Shown here: positions 34,080-45,137 of the stretch, piece by piece
How the letters are laid out: every line of letters begins with the position of its first letter
Numbering within the stretch: position 1 is the stretch's first letter
Source of the DNA: Plantago major
Taxonomy: Eukaryota; Streptophyta; Magnoliopsida; Lamiales; Plantaginaceae
Length of the DNA: 64,000 nucleotides
Assembly (NCBI GenBank): GCA_026545765.1
Contig: CM048840.1
Span: 7,599,765-7,663,764, forward strand
Direction: 5' to 3'
Translations under genes and position numbers: made by a program
Notes under the pieces: generated by a model
The model's database searches: none
What the model saw: only the letters and a program-made list of their open reading frames with translations
What the model was told of the DNA's origin: nothing

Positions 34080-36533
34080 GAATTAAAAGTTCTTCCAGTA
34101 GGAATCCATTTTTGAATGAATTTCTTTGAAATATGCTTTTGTCTGACAGGAACGTAAGGAGGAATTCTTTTTGAATGAATGTTATCATTAGTAAGAATTA
34201 TTTTCTTCCTTGGTGTGTTCCTAGGTGCTCCATATGATGCTTTCAGATACCTGTCAGGTTTCTGAGTTTGCTTTTCAGCAAACTTAGCCTTCCTTTCCAG
34301 ATTTCTTCTAGCCCTGGCATTCAGATTTTCAGTGGCTTGATTTAACTTCCACTTCTGATAATTGCTTTGAGCAATTCTAGCTTTCAGCCATCGTTCTTGC
34401 TCTTGTTTGTACTCATGAGCAAGTTGTTTTCCGATGCCTTTGTAGCCAATACCGTTTCGAGCACTTGAAGCTATCTGAGATCTTTTCTCGTGACTTTGCT
34501 AGTCTCTGGTTGATCCAATTTCTTTCCGAAAAAGTGACATGGGAGAATTTGCGCTCCTAATTCTACCTTTTGAGAGACATAGCCGTGGGTGTTTACACTT
34601 TTCGTGTTGTGTTTCTTCTCGAGACGTACCAACAGTTTTGTTTTTGACTTGTTTTTCCCACAAAGGTTTAGTCATGAATCGCCTTTCCTTTGTCAACAAT
34701 CTTTGTCTTTTCACCGATACTATAGATTGCATGGGAACCATCTTCTTTGAGTACTTACAAATGTTCTTTTCTCCTTACTCTTATTCGAGTGATAGAACAA
34801 TCTGTCTGGTATTCATTCAAGTCCTTTCTTTTTCAAGGATCTCTTAAGTAAGATTGTACTTCAAGAAGAGTGTCACTAGCTTTGGCATAAGATTGAAAAG
34901 ATAATTCTTTCTTCTTGAGTTCCTTGTTTTCGTAAAGAAGATCTTCATAATTCTTTTAACTTCACATTGCTTTTTCATGTGACTTTTCGTCTCGATATCG
35001 AGCTTTGAGAAATGCATTTTCAGCATCCTTTCTCTCAGATTCTTTAACTAATTGAGAATTTTCCTTTTCAAGAGAATTCTTTTCTTCTTCAAGGTTTTCG
35101 GCTCTAGCTCGGATCATTAGAAATTCTCTTTCATAGATGTCAAGTTCTTTCCTGAGATTTTCTAGATTTTTTATTTCCTCTTCATCACTTTCATAAGTGT
35201 AGCAAGAAGTATGTGTTACCTCATCAGCCATAAGACAGTTTTCTATGTTGGAGATGTCTGGTCCGTCAATTTCAGCAACTCCACACATTTCATTCTTCTT
35301 GAGGCCGAAGTCGATTATATCATGAGTAATTCCACATAATTCTGGTGATGGTAAGGTTGAATCATCTGAATTGTCATCTTCAGAATCTGTCTCAACGTCT
35401 AGAGCATCCAGTTGAATTTGGATTTTCTTTCTTTCTTCAGTTAACAAAGCTTTCTGGCTTCTTCTGAAGGTTCTTCTATCTTTCTTGTCATTGTCCTTAG
35501 TTTGTTGAGGCGTGACAATCCTTCTTGAAGTGGCTGTGTTTACGACAATAGAAAGCAGATATCGTTTCCAATTTCGCTTCCTCGACATGATGCTTTCTCG
35601 AATGGCTTGTTCAATGAGCTTTGCATATTTTGTCTTGGTGATAGTTTGAGCCTAGATGCTTTTTCAGCTTCTCTTTGGCTTTTCTTCTCTCAATTTCTCG
35701 ACTGACAAATTTGCTCATTTGCTTTGCAGCAAGAGCATCCTCAGTCTCCTCCTTGCTTTTCTTCTTTTCAGAAGTTCCTTGAATAACTAGAGCAACATTC
35801 TGCAACTTTTCAGTTGTTTGTTCTCTCTGAGTTGTCTCATAGTCAACAGTAGTAAGATGAGAGAAAAGTTCCACTGGAGTGATATTTGGCATACCTTGGT
35901 TAAAATAAAAGAATTTAGTATGCTCCCAGTTGTGGTTAAGACTTCTGACAATAGTCTTAATCTTCTCAGACTGAGAGTATCTATTGCTTTCCCCAAGTGC
36001 TGCCATATCACTCATGAGTGTGGTAAACCTGAAATCAAGTTCTTCGAGAGTTTTAGTGGGACCTTGTTTGAAATTTTGAAATTTCAACTTTAGAACTTCG
36101 AACTTGTTTTCCTTGGTTTTCGATTCCCGCAGTATTTCTTCAATCGGTTGCGAGCAACTTTCACCGTTTAGCACCCACGCTTTACCTTGTATGTGCTCCG
36201 TGTCGATCTGATGATGATGTTACGAGCTTGACCATCCAGACGATTCCTCTTGGCATCTTCCGATGTCCAGAGTTCTCTGGGCTTTGGTTCGTAAATAACT
36301 TGACCAGTAGATCTTCCACTAGTTGACGCATCTGTTTGAAAAGATCCTTCACTTTGATCTCTGTCTCTTCCACTCGAAACCTCCATGACTTGCTTAAGTT
36401 GTTGAATGACTATTGGGCCATTCTTAATTACTTCGATCATCTCGTCACTTATGGCTTCAAGTTGGAGCATCATGTTATTTTTCCATTTCTCGTAGTTCTC
36501 TGGTTTGAGAACAGGTGCATCACTCAGAGACAT
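34080..36533 (-). pseudogene. Element C gag
   Basis: ATG at 36533 (MSLSDAPVLKPENYEKW) starts the best-preserved Gag N-terminus in this family; A and D have damaged versions. The frame runs to 36168, then 36174-35611 holds LEELDFRFTTLMSDMAALG and FYFNQGMPNITPVELF. The CCHC knuckle (about 35540) is disrupted by substitutions and a frameshift. The frame 35588-34962 reads through SPELCGITHD, where A and D have a TAA instead of Glu, into an E/K/L-rich coiled coil. The basic tail (about 34740-34100) is fragmented. Confidence 0.85.
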
Positions 36534-36634
36534 ACCTGCAAACTTAACACACAAATTAAATAGTCCTCAAAAGTGGACAAAGTTCCTTCACCTATCTGGG
36601 GATCTAGGTTCGATCTGTAAGGTGGTGAACCTCC

Positions 36635-36647
36635 TGCTCTGATACCA
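36635..36647 (-). other. Element C primer binding site
   Basis: On minus TGGTATCAGAGCA, two bases from the 5' LTR end. This is the unaltered initiator-Met tRNA complement and the reference for A and D. Confidence 0.92.
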
Positions 36648-36649
36648 CT

Positions 36650-38332
36650 TGTTGGTCCAGATAACGACAAAGTAAAAGACTAGAGGGGGGGGGGTGAATA
36701 GTCTTTTAAAACTTTTGTCAATAACAACTATTTCTCAGATATCTGAATAGATATCTGATACTTAGAATCAGAGTGCGGAAGCCTTAATAAAGATAAGTGC
36801 AGAAACAGTTAATATGTGTGTGTGTGTTGCTGAAATGTAAATCTGAAGGTAAATAACATGCGTAAGTATAGTGGTATCCGGTGGCGTAATCCTCCAACTA
36901 ATCCACTTGGTCTATCGAGACCTAGAATTCACTAGAACAGATAATTGAGTTCTCCTTACAATAATCCTATTCTAAGATTCTTAACAATTGGTTCCCAACC
37001 AAATGTTCCCCGAGTTGTTCCCCGACTTTCATGACCAAGTACTTCCTATACTCAGAAACCTTTGAGTTATTCCCTAGCTTCCCAAGCTAAGTACTTCCTA
37101 TACTCAATAACCTTGGAGTTATTCCTTAGTTTCCCAAATCAAGTACTTCCTATACTCCGGTAACCTTGGAGTTATTCCCTGATTTTTCAAACTAAGTACT
37201 TCACCTACTCCACGATTATGGTGTTGGTTTTGGTTTGAGTTGTCAGATGAGCTTCTTAATAACTTTTCAGTTAATCAGATAGCTCTGTGAATCAAGTTAC
37301 TTAATACACTTTACAACGTATGGTATCTTGTTCGATTTTACTGACCCAAGTCTTATGATATCTGTTCAAGAGAATGAATCTCAGATAGTTGATCTTTTGA
37401 TTCAACTCCTTCATAGATAGCTTTGCTTGTTTAGGATCAGGACACTTAGAACTTCAGTGTTTACTCAAGATCAAAAGCTTTGGTCGCAACAGAAAGGTTT
37501 GAGGATAAGTAAGTTGCTTTGAGAGAGTAAGACGATCAGCGTTTGTATGCAGTTTAAGGTGTTCAGTGTTTTTTCTCAAGCTGTCTAAGTGTTGATATTT
37601 ATAGATGAATTTGAGTGCTGTTTGAATAGTATCCGTTAGGCTCAAATTTAAACTATCGATATCTCATGTATAATCTTGTAGAGGTTTTGTCTTCTTCTCA
37701 GAAGTTGCCGTTGCTTTTATTCAGACATCTCTGTCCGTGCATTAAATGCATTGTACTATACTTTTTGTCCTGTAGTGTCAACGGAACTATGCTTTATGTC
37801 GGACTAGTGTTATCTGATTCTTTGCACGTCCTTATCTTCATTCTTCAGATAACACTTGTATTTATTGAAACAACTTTGTTTGCAATATATATTTCTCTTT
37901 CAGAAACGTGGTTAAAGCTCAAGGTATCTGAGAATAGATATCTGTGGACACTTTCCTTGTTTTCAGATATGTATCTTATTTCTCAGATATCTCTTGTGAC
38001 ACAGTTTGTTTGAAACTATTCATGTCTTTAAGATATCTGGCTAAGATATCTGAACAACAGATTCAGTAATCTTGTGCAGTTTTCTTCAAGTCTTCAATGT
38101 CGTTGGGCTTTGTGCTTGGATGTCTTCTTCTTGGTCTTCTCTTCATAAAATAAAAATTACATTTTGAGACCTAACATCCTATACAAGATTAGCTAGACTA
38201 TCATACTTAGTGGGTTTCCTCTTTTACAATGTTCAAGTGAACCAAGAGTACTAATCACCTTTCTGAGACTAAGATAAGTCATCATGTTGCTGATCAAAAT
38301 CTAAACAGATATTTCTAACAAAATATCCAACA
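36650..38332 (-). repeat. Element C 5' LTR
   Basis: About 1683 bp. TATA at 37595-37604, hairpin units at about 37020-37205, a run of 10 G near 36685. It differs from the 3' LTR mostly at clustered small lesions rather than at scattered substitutions. It ends next to GCCAT. Confidence 0.95.
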
Positions 38333-38337
38333 GCCAT

Positions 38338-39378
38338 GTAAACTATAGGAACATGGAAAGGCTCATCAAACTGGATGCGTTTAGAGGATTACCAAAGCTG
38401 AACAATGCCGGGAAGCAAGTGTGCGGTGATTGCCTAAAAGGTAAACAAACCAGAGCTGTGCATACATCCTTGCAATCTGAAGGGCAGAAAACAGGTACAT
38501 CCAGTTGCTTTGAACTCTTACATATGGACTTGATGGGACCAATTGAGGTAGAAAGTCTAGGTGGTAAGAGGTACATCTATGTCATAGTTGATGATTTTTC
38601 TCGATTTACTTGGGTAAACTTTTTAAAAGAAAAATCTGAAACTTTTGATTCCTTCAAGAAACTATATGCTAGGTTTAACAATCAATATGCTATTGTTGTT
38701 CAACACATTAGGTCGGACCATGGTAGGGAATTTGAGAATCAAACCTTTGCTGAGTTTTGTGACAAGAAAGGAATTTTTCATGAGTTTTCTGCACCCAAAA
38801 CTCCACAGCAGAATGGAGTGGCTGAGAGAAAGAATCGGACCCTACAAGAAATGGCAAGGGTTATGTTAAGTTCCATGAACCTCTCAAAAGATTGTGAAAT
38901 TTGAAAATAAATATGCCACATAATAAATAGAGTCTACCTTAGACCAGGAACTTCAACCACTCCCTATGAGATTCTTAATGGAAAGAAACCTAATCTTAGG
39001 TACTTTCATGTGTTTGGGTGTGTTTGCTATATTCTCAATGATAGAGAACCTTTAGGCAAGTTTGATGCTAAGAGTGATAAAGGGATTTTTGTAGGTTATT
39101 CTCTTAATAGCCATGCATATAGAATATACAATTCAAGGACACAAACAGTTCAAGAATCTGTTAATGTTACCTTTGATGACTCGATGTCTTGTGATAAACA
39201 GCAAAATGAGACAGGTACTATACGGAAAAGCAGATTCTTGAATCGAAGCAGTACTAAATCGATGCGTGTTCGGACTGATTCCCCAGACATTGGAACTGTC
39301 AGAGAAGATGGAGGCAATGTTGATCACAATGTTGACTCAACATTGCACCCAACATTCCGGGGGGAGCTCATCAGATGA
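38338..39378 (+). pseudogene. Element B integrase, continued
   Basis: The frame resumes in phase from 22348: RNMERL, the zinc pair CGDC, then LLHMDLMGPIEVESL (first Asp), SDHGREF (second Asp) and NGVAERKNRTLQEM (Glu), so the DDE triad is complete. Stops at 38902-38904 and after break the frame; 39010-39378 holds FGCVCYILND and FVGYSLNSHAYRIYN of the C-terminal domain. Within this stretch, at 39328-39344, is a perfect palindromic AATGTTGACTCAACATT. Confidence 0.9.
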
Positions 39379-39621
39379 ATCTGTCTCAGAACATGAAGAT
39401 GAACCTGTTCTGGAATCAAATGTGCCACTGGATTCCATAAGACGTGATCCACCTCCAAGGATTCACAACGATCACCCAAGCACTCAAGTCATTGGTGATC
39501 CAAGGGTAAGAATGACTCTTAGGGGAAACACCAGAAAGAACTACAAGGAAACGCTACGCAATGCAACCTTTGCCAAACGGTAATTTCTTCTTGCTTTGTT
39601 TCACTTTTTGAACCCAAGAAT
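39379..39621 (+). pseudogene. Element B integrase-RT linker
   Basis: An acidic/Pro-rich linker in a shifted frame (about 39266-39583: DESVSEHEDEPVLESN, RIHNDHPSTQVIGDP), as between integrase and RT in copia polyproteins. One frameshift separates it from RT. Confidence 0.7.
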
Positions 39622-41133
39622 GTGAAAGAAGCCTTAAAAGATGAGTATTGGATAAATGCCATGCAAAACGAACTGCACCAATTTAAAACTAATGAAGTTT
39701 GGTCTTTAGTGCCTCGTCCACTAGAAGTGAATGTCATAGGAACAAAATGGATATTCAAAAACCTAAGTGATGAAAATGGGGTAGTTATTAAAAATAAATC
39801 TCGTCTTGTTGCTCAAGGTTACACTCAAGTTGAAGGAATAGATTTTGATGAAACCTTTGCTCCTGTGGCTAGATTAGAATCCATTAGACTTCTGCTTGCT
39901 ATTGCGTGTGCTTTAAACATTAAACTGAAGCAAATGGATGTTAAGGGAGCCTTTTTGAATGGCTATATCGATAAAGAAGTTTATGTGGAACAACCTAAGG
40001 GCTTTGAAGATCCAAGTCACCCTGACTATGTGTATAAACTGAAAAAGGCCCTGTATGGTTTGAAGCAGGCTCCCCGTGCTTGGTATGCTCGATTAACTGA
40101 CTTTCTAGTTGATTTTGGTTTCAAAAAGGGGGAGGGAGATCAAACACTGTTTATCCTTAGAAAAGGACATGATCTTTGCATTGCTCAAATATATGTTGAT
40201 GATATTGTGTTTGGCTCAACTAATCCCTCTATGGTAGATCAGTTTGTGAAAGCTATGATAGGTACCTTTGAGATGAGTATGATAGGAGAACTCAGCTATT
40301 TTCTTGGACTCCAAATCCAACAGAAGGAAGATGGCCTATTCTTGTCCCAGGAAAAGTATTCACGAAATATGATCAAAAAATTTGGGCTCGAAAGTTCCAA
40401 ACCGTGTAGTACTCGTATGGCTACTTCGTTGAAGCTAAGCAGAATCGATGTTGGGGAGGATGTTGACCCAACATTGTACAGATCAATGATCGGAAGTCTC
40501 CTGTATCTATCTGCCAGTAGACCAGATATCATGTTCTCAGTTTGCGTGTGTGCCCGGTATCAATCTAACCCTAAAATCCCCCATTTAACTTCTGTTAAGA
40601 GAATCCTCAGATATATATCAGGAACTGTTAATTTAGGATTATGGTTTGCATGTGATACAAACAAAAATCTGGTGGGATTCAGTGATTCTATTTGGGCTGG
40701 TGATCTAGATGATAGAAAATCCACTAGTGGAGGTTGTTTTTATCTTGGTCCAAATTTGGTGTCCTTGTATAGCAAGAAACAAAACTGTGTGTCACTTTCG
40801 ACTGCTGAATCTGAATATGTAGCAGCCGGAAGTTGTGTGTCCCAACTAGTCTGGTTGAAAAATATGCTACATGACTATGGTCTACAAAGTGCTACCCTCT
40901 TGATGTTCTGTGACAACCTTAGTGCCATACATATTTCTAGGAACCCTGTTCAGCATTCTCGCACTAAGCACATAGATATTAGGCATCATTTCCTTAGGGA
41001 CTTGGTCAATAAGCAAGTGATTGACATAGAACACATCGACACAACAAACCAACTTGCAGATATTTTTACCAAACCCTTAGATAGTGAGAGATTCTTCAGT
41101 CTCCGGAGATCTCTCGGTATGTGCTCTATGTGA
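39622..41133 (+). CDS. Element B reverse transcriptase and RNase H, intact frame
   Basis: 503 open codons, the longest intact pol piece here. RT landmarks: [64 protein letters not shown] and the catalytic YVDDIVFGS (about 40192-40218), then SYFLGLQI and SASRPDIMFSV. RNase H landmarks: GFSDSIWAGDLDDRKSTSGG (first Asp kept, second motif Asp changed to Ile), STAESEYVAA, FCDNLSAI, KHIDIRHHFLRDLV, ADIFTKPL. The stop is at 41131-41133. The whole domain could still be translated if transcribed, but upstream stops cut it from gag. Confidence 0.93.
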   Translation: MKEALKDEYWINAMQNELHQFKTNEVWSLVPRPLEVNVIGTKWIFKNLSDENGVVIKNKSRLVAQGYTQVEGIDFDETFAPVARLESIRLLLAIACALNIKLKQMDVKGAFLNGYIDKEVYVEQPKGFEDPSHPDYVYKLKKALYGLKQAPRAWYARLTDFLVDFGFKKGEGDQTLFILRKGHDLCIAQIYVDDIVFGSTNPSMVDQFVKAMIGTFEMSMIGELSYFLGLQIQQKEDGLFLSQEKYSRNMIKKFGLESSKPCSTRMATSLKLSRIDVGEDVDPTLYRSMIGSLLYLSASRPDIMFSVCVCARYQSNPKIPHLTSVKRILRYISGTVNLGLWFACDTNKNLVGFSDSIWAGDLDDRKSTSGGCFYLGPNLVSLYSKKQNCVSLSTAESEYVAAGSCVSQLVWLKNMLHDYGLQSATLLMFCDNLSAIHISRNPVQHSRTKHIDIRHHFLRDLVNKQVIDIEHIDTTNQLADIFTKPLDSERFFSLRRSLGMCSM

Positions 41134-42740
41134 CAGTCAGTGTTGAGTACCAATGTTGACTCAACATCACGGTCAACATTGGAAGTTTAGTACATCAGTG
41201 ATGTCATTGTTTGTTTTTCTTTTTTCGTCTCTTGTGTTTCGTGCTCTGCTTCAGCCTTTTCTTTGGCTGATCTTGTTTTGTAGCTTACAGTGGTGATGCT
41301 TAGGGTCTGAAAGGCTGTTTGAAACCAAGGTTGAAAGGGGTCGAATCTCCTGTGTGTTTGCTTTATGTAAAACCCACTGCTTTTTGGCTGTTTTTACTCG
41401 TACCTTGACTCGCACTTGATGTTGCCTCCTGCTCTTTATGCTTAATAAATCTAATGAATTATGATAAAAAGGGCTCGAAGTGTTTCCGTCGAGGATCGTG
41501 TTGGGCAGGTTTCAAATACTATCTAGATATCGACGTGGCCAATGTGTCATATGTCGTGAGGGTTGATGGCCTGTACTGGAAACCGACACGCACAAAAGTG
41601 CCGATTCTCATAATGCTGCTGGTTCACTTTCTGAGTACCAAATAACCCAATGTGGTCAAATGAGTGCTCTTTATGCCATGAGACGTGTGTTTGCCTAACT
41701 CCGCATAGGCTTCGGCTTTGGAGCGGATTCATACGTGTTCCAATTATTTGACATGGTTCACGGTCTCATGGTCACCCCCACTCAAACTTATGCTAATTGT
41801 TCAATTTACTTTTTGAGGCAATGTTGGGTGTGTTTCTTTGGTATTCCTTTCTCTTTCTGTTTTTCCTGCAGCATCAGTGGTGTTAATCGAATCTGCACAT
41901 TTTGACTTGGTTTCCTGGCTGACTTACATTAAGAGTGGTCTAATTTCCCGATGTTGTCATCAATGTTGAGTCAACATTCACGTCAACATTGACTGTGCAT
42001 GAAGTACTATTTGCTCTTTTGTTGTGCTCCATTTTTTTGTGCTCTAATTATGTGTGTTTTTGGGTTTGAGGGGGAGTAGGTCTAAGATGTTTTCTTCGGG
42101 TTTTTGGTCTCTGCATTCTTGTACTTGCATTTCAGGTCATTTTCTTTAAGATCAAGATTTTTGGTCAACCTCCCTAGGGTTTATCTGTTTATCTGATTAC
42201 ATTGACTTGATGGATAACTGTGTTACTTGCAACTTTAATCTTTAATTAACAGTTGTGCACAGTTTTTCGTTGCTTTGATATATATCTGCAGGAATCTACC
42301 TTGAAGCAAACCCAACAACACCCATCATGAATTATCTTGTAAGCTGTGTACTTGACCATCCGCTCTCTTCACATCACTGCCCTCCAGCTGACCATCCACT
42401 CTATTCCTGATTACTGCCCTTCAGCTGATCTGTCCTATAGTCCTGCTTTTGCTACTTTCTTTGCCAGTGTTTACTACAATGTTGAGTCAACATCGTTTCG
42501 ACAACATTAGTACTTTTTCTGCAGGTCCTCAACAGATTACCAAGATGGTGAAGTTTTTGTAAAAGAACTTCGTTTTCTTTCCTTCCTCACAAAAAAGGGG
42601 GAGAATGTTTGTACTCTTGGTTATTTTTTTGTATTAAGGGGGAGTTCTTGGAGCAAGGGGGAGTTGCTTGATATTACCTTGTGTTCCTACTAACTAAATT
42701 TCAGGTTTTTGTGAAGAAAGGCAAGAATTAAGGGGGAGAT
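41134..42740 (+). other. Element B 3' noncoding region with repeated purine tracts
   Basis: 1.6 kb after pol without a credible gene; this is where A, C and D carry ORF3. It holds three TGTTGASTCAACA palindromes (41152-41167, 41962-41978, 42478-42493) and several purine tracts: AAAAAAGGGGGAGA near 42592, AAGGGGGAG near 42638 and 42656, and AAGGGGGAGAT at 42730-42740 against the LTR, the functional polypurine tract. Multiple tracts are a SIRE-lineage trait. Confidence 0.8.
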
Positions 42741-43708
42741 TGAAAGTGCAATTTATATTGCACTTGTTTTGTTAATTCGGCATTTCTTCATTTATTAACC
42801 GGTTCGACAATTGTAGTTGTTTTTCTATGGTTATTTTGTAGGATATATCAAGTTGGGCCTCAACATGCTTAATGGATTACGATTGGTTACTGTAGCAGTC
42901 ACTGTACCAAAACGTCGATGTAGCAGTTACTGTAGCAGGCACTGTAGCAGTTACTGTCATGGGCTAAATAAGAGGAATAGGCGTGATGGGCTTGAAGATT
43001 AAAGGATCCATAATTGTTGTAAGGAAGCTGCCATAATGATTCATGGAAGAATTTTATGCTATAAGGAAAGTGAGATTTAAAAGAGATTGATATCTAGAAG
43101 ACTCCTTATACCATTAATACATCAAAGGAAGTTTCCTTACCATAGAATCCAAGTTTGTTAAGACTTGGGCCTGCTGCCGACTTGTTCTTTCTTGGACATG
43201 AGTTATCGCAATTATATATATAGCGGAAGAAGGAGGCGTTGCAAGCTGCTGAACCTAAGAACAAAAAACAGAGAACATTATATTGTTTTAGGCTTCTTGC
43301 TTTACTAGACCTTTACCTCGGTGTTTACTTGTGAATGTTCTCTAAAGATTGAGAATTACTCTAGTATCATTGAACTAGAATAGGTTTTTCTTATCTGTTC
43401 TAGGTCTAGTTTTCTGTAAGTTTAATCAATCGTTTGTGATTGAATTAAACTTATTTTTGTAATTCTACTTTTCAATTTTAGTAGAAGTTTTGCTTCGGCA
43501 CCGTCGGTATCTTTTTATACCGGCTTGAGAAATCTCGTGTTCAGTTTTATTCCGCTGCACTTTACAGAGTTCTGTCGATCACAGTTTACTATTGTCGTAG
43601 TTTAGCTGAACACTGTTCACTGTTGAGAAACGGTGTTGACTCAACATCAATAGTCAACATCGTTTGAAACTGTCCAGAAGTACCAATCCCGGTCCTACAG
43701 TTCTAACA
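42741..43708 (+). repeat. Element B 3' LTR
   Basis: 968 bp with TATA near 43213-43222. It carries 51 bp (about 43603-43653) that are missing from the 5' LTR and include a GTGTTGACTCAACATC palindrome. It is followed by TGTAT. Confidence 0.95.
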
Positions 43709-44096
43709 TGTATGAATCTAGCTAGGAGCTTTTTCTATGTAAATCTAGGGTTAAAGGAGTTATGAAAGAAAAGGAATCAGAAATCTAATCTAATAAGGAA
43801 AATAAAATTAAATTTGCGTCGCTCGCCGCGGCGGAAGAAATAGCTCGCCGCGGCGAGCCTTCTTAATCGCACTGTATATCCAGCTCGCATAATCTCGTCG
43901 CGGCGGACCAATTCCTTCGCTGCGGCGAGCTTCAATCTTCAAACAGGAACATCACTCGCTAAATCTCGCCGCGGCGAGCCATGCTGGAACTTCCAATGCC
44001 AAGCTCGTAAAATCTCGCCGCGGTGAGCCATGCTAACCATCTTGTCTTCATACGGCTCGAAGGACACATATTTCTACAAAACACAAACAAAACACC
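43709..44096 (-). repeat. Athila-like 5' LTR, part 2, with CG-rich palindromes
   Basis: This resumes the LTR interrupted at 18859. Between about 43815 and 44030 it carries six copies of CTCGCCGCGGCGAG or close variants, spaced about 25-50 bp, in otherwise AT-rich sequence. Element E begins at 44097. No gene is present. Confidence 0.65.
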
Positions 44097-44947
44097 TGTT
44101 AGAACGTAGGATCCCGGATTGGTACATGGAACAAGATCAATAGAAAATGTTGACAACAATGTTTTTCAACAATGTCTTCAACACAGTAAACAAAAGGCAG
44201 CGGATGAATATGAATGAAACTTCTATTACCAAGCCAACATATATAAATATGTTGGTCGCGCCTTTAGGCAAAATATCTACTGACAGGAAAAGTAGATCTA
44301 ATTAACTAGGTTTAATACAATCACAGATGATTGATTAAACAACCAAAACTAGCCCTAGAAGAACTAACAGTAAAAGCTATTCTAGGTCGATGTTTGAAAG
44401 AGTTATTCCAACAATGAATACACTTAGACAAACTCTAAAGCTAGCAGAAAACAAGAAGCCTAAACTCTTTAATAAAATCTTTATAGACCACCAAGAAAGG
44501 CGTTTTGATTGTTCGGCTGAATCCTTGTATATATACTTGAGATATCGACAGCTTCCATCCAAGTCGAAAGGCAATAGGATCTCAGCAAAGGCAATTTCCT
44601 TTTTCTTGTTTTCTTCAATATACGCATAGAAGGAATTTTCCATATTTTGATTCTTCATAAAATATATTCCTTCTTGCTTTCACCACAAGTTGTTCTTTTT
44701 TCTTAAATCGTCTCTTGTTCGATTTGTAAATACTTCCAGTCCAAGTTTCCTGTCCAATGTGCTTTGTTCTTGATGTTGACTGCAATTTTATATCTTCAAT
44801 GTTATGCCAGCACTGAATTCTATCCTGTCACAATGTTATACAACATTGGTAGTCCTGCAGCTTCACAAACAACAACAACAAACACAAACTTGGAACTGAT
44901 TAATGAAAGACAAGATTATCAAAACACAAGTGCATACTGCACTTTCA
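44097..44947 (-). repeat. Element E 3' LTR
   Basis: 851 bp with TG...CA ends, similar to element B LTRs at both termini but diverged in the middle. A TATATAAATATG-like stretch at 44239-44250 may be its TATA box on minus. Confidence 0.8.
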
Positions 44948-45137
44948 ATCTCCCCCTTAAGCTTAGTCTTTCATCACAAAACAAAACAAGAGGTTAGTAG
45001 AAACATGACTAAGAACAACTTAGGAGCTAACCTCCCCCTTAATCAGACAGCTATGATAATCTCCCCCTTAATCAGACAGCTAAGATATGTTCTAGAGTAT
45101 TTAAAATATTACAGACCCAAAAATGAATAGAAATTGT
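44948..45137 (-). other. Element E polypurine tracts and 3' untranslated region
   Basis: On minus AAGGGGGAGAT lies against the LTR (44948-44958), with further tracts near 45033 and 45065. This is the plus-strand primer region; no gene is present. Confidence 0.8.

Larger units (their letters stand above)
22349..38332 (-). mobile_element. Element C: SIRE/Maximus retrotransposon, 16.0 kb, minus strand
   Basis: The most complete SIRE copy here. The 5' LTR is on the right (36650-38332) and the 3' LTR on the left (22349-24002). The target duplication GCCAT is perfect (22344-22348 and 38333-38337). It sits in the integrase of element B, whose frame is intact across the site. It holds gag, pol and ORF3; ORF3 exon 1 is open over 631 codons. 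Damage is concentrated at about 33400-35600, in gag and the start of pol. Confidence 0.97.
18860..43708 (+). mobile_element. Element B: SIRE-like Ty1/copia retrotransposon, interrupted by element C
   Basis: 5' LTR 18860-19776, 3' LTR 42741-43708, both TGAAAGTG...TCTAACA, with a perfect 5-bp duplication TGTAT on both sides. Without element C and its duplicated GCCAT it is about 8.9 kb. Gene order gag, protease, integrase, RT, RNase H. Several AAGGGGGAG tracts precede the 3' LTR, a SIRE-lineage trait, but no third ORF follows pol. It was inserted into the Athila-like LTR. Confidence 0.95.

Noticed and set aside
37666..38013. A 115-codon plus-strand frame inside the C LTR
   Set aside because: It runs through the U3 region of the LTR on the opposite strand, and the other LTR copy does not keep it open.
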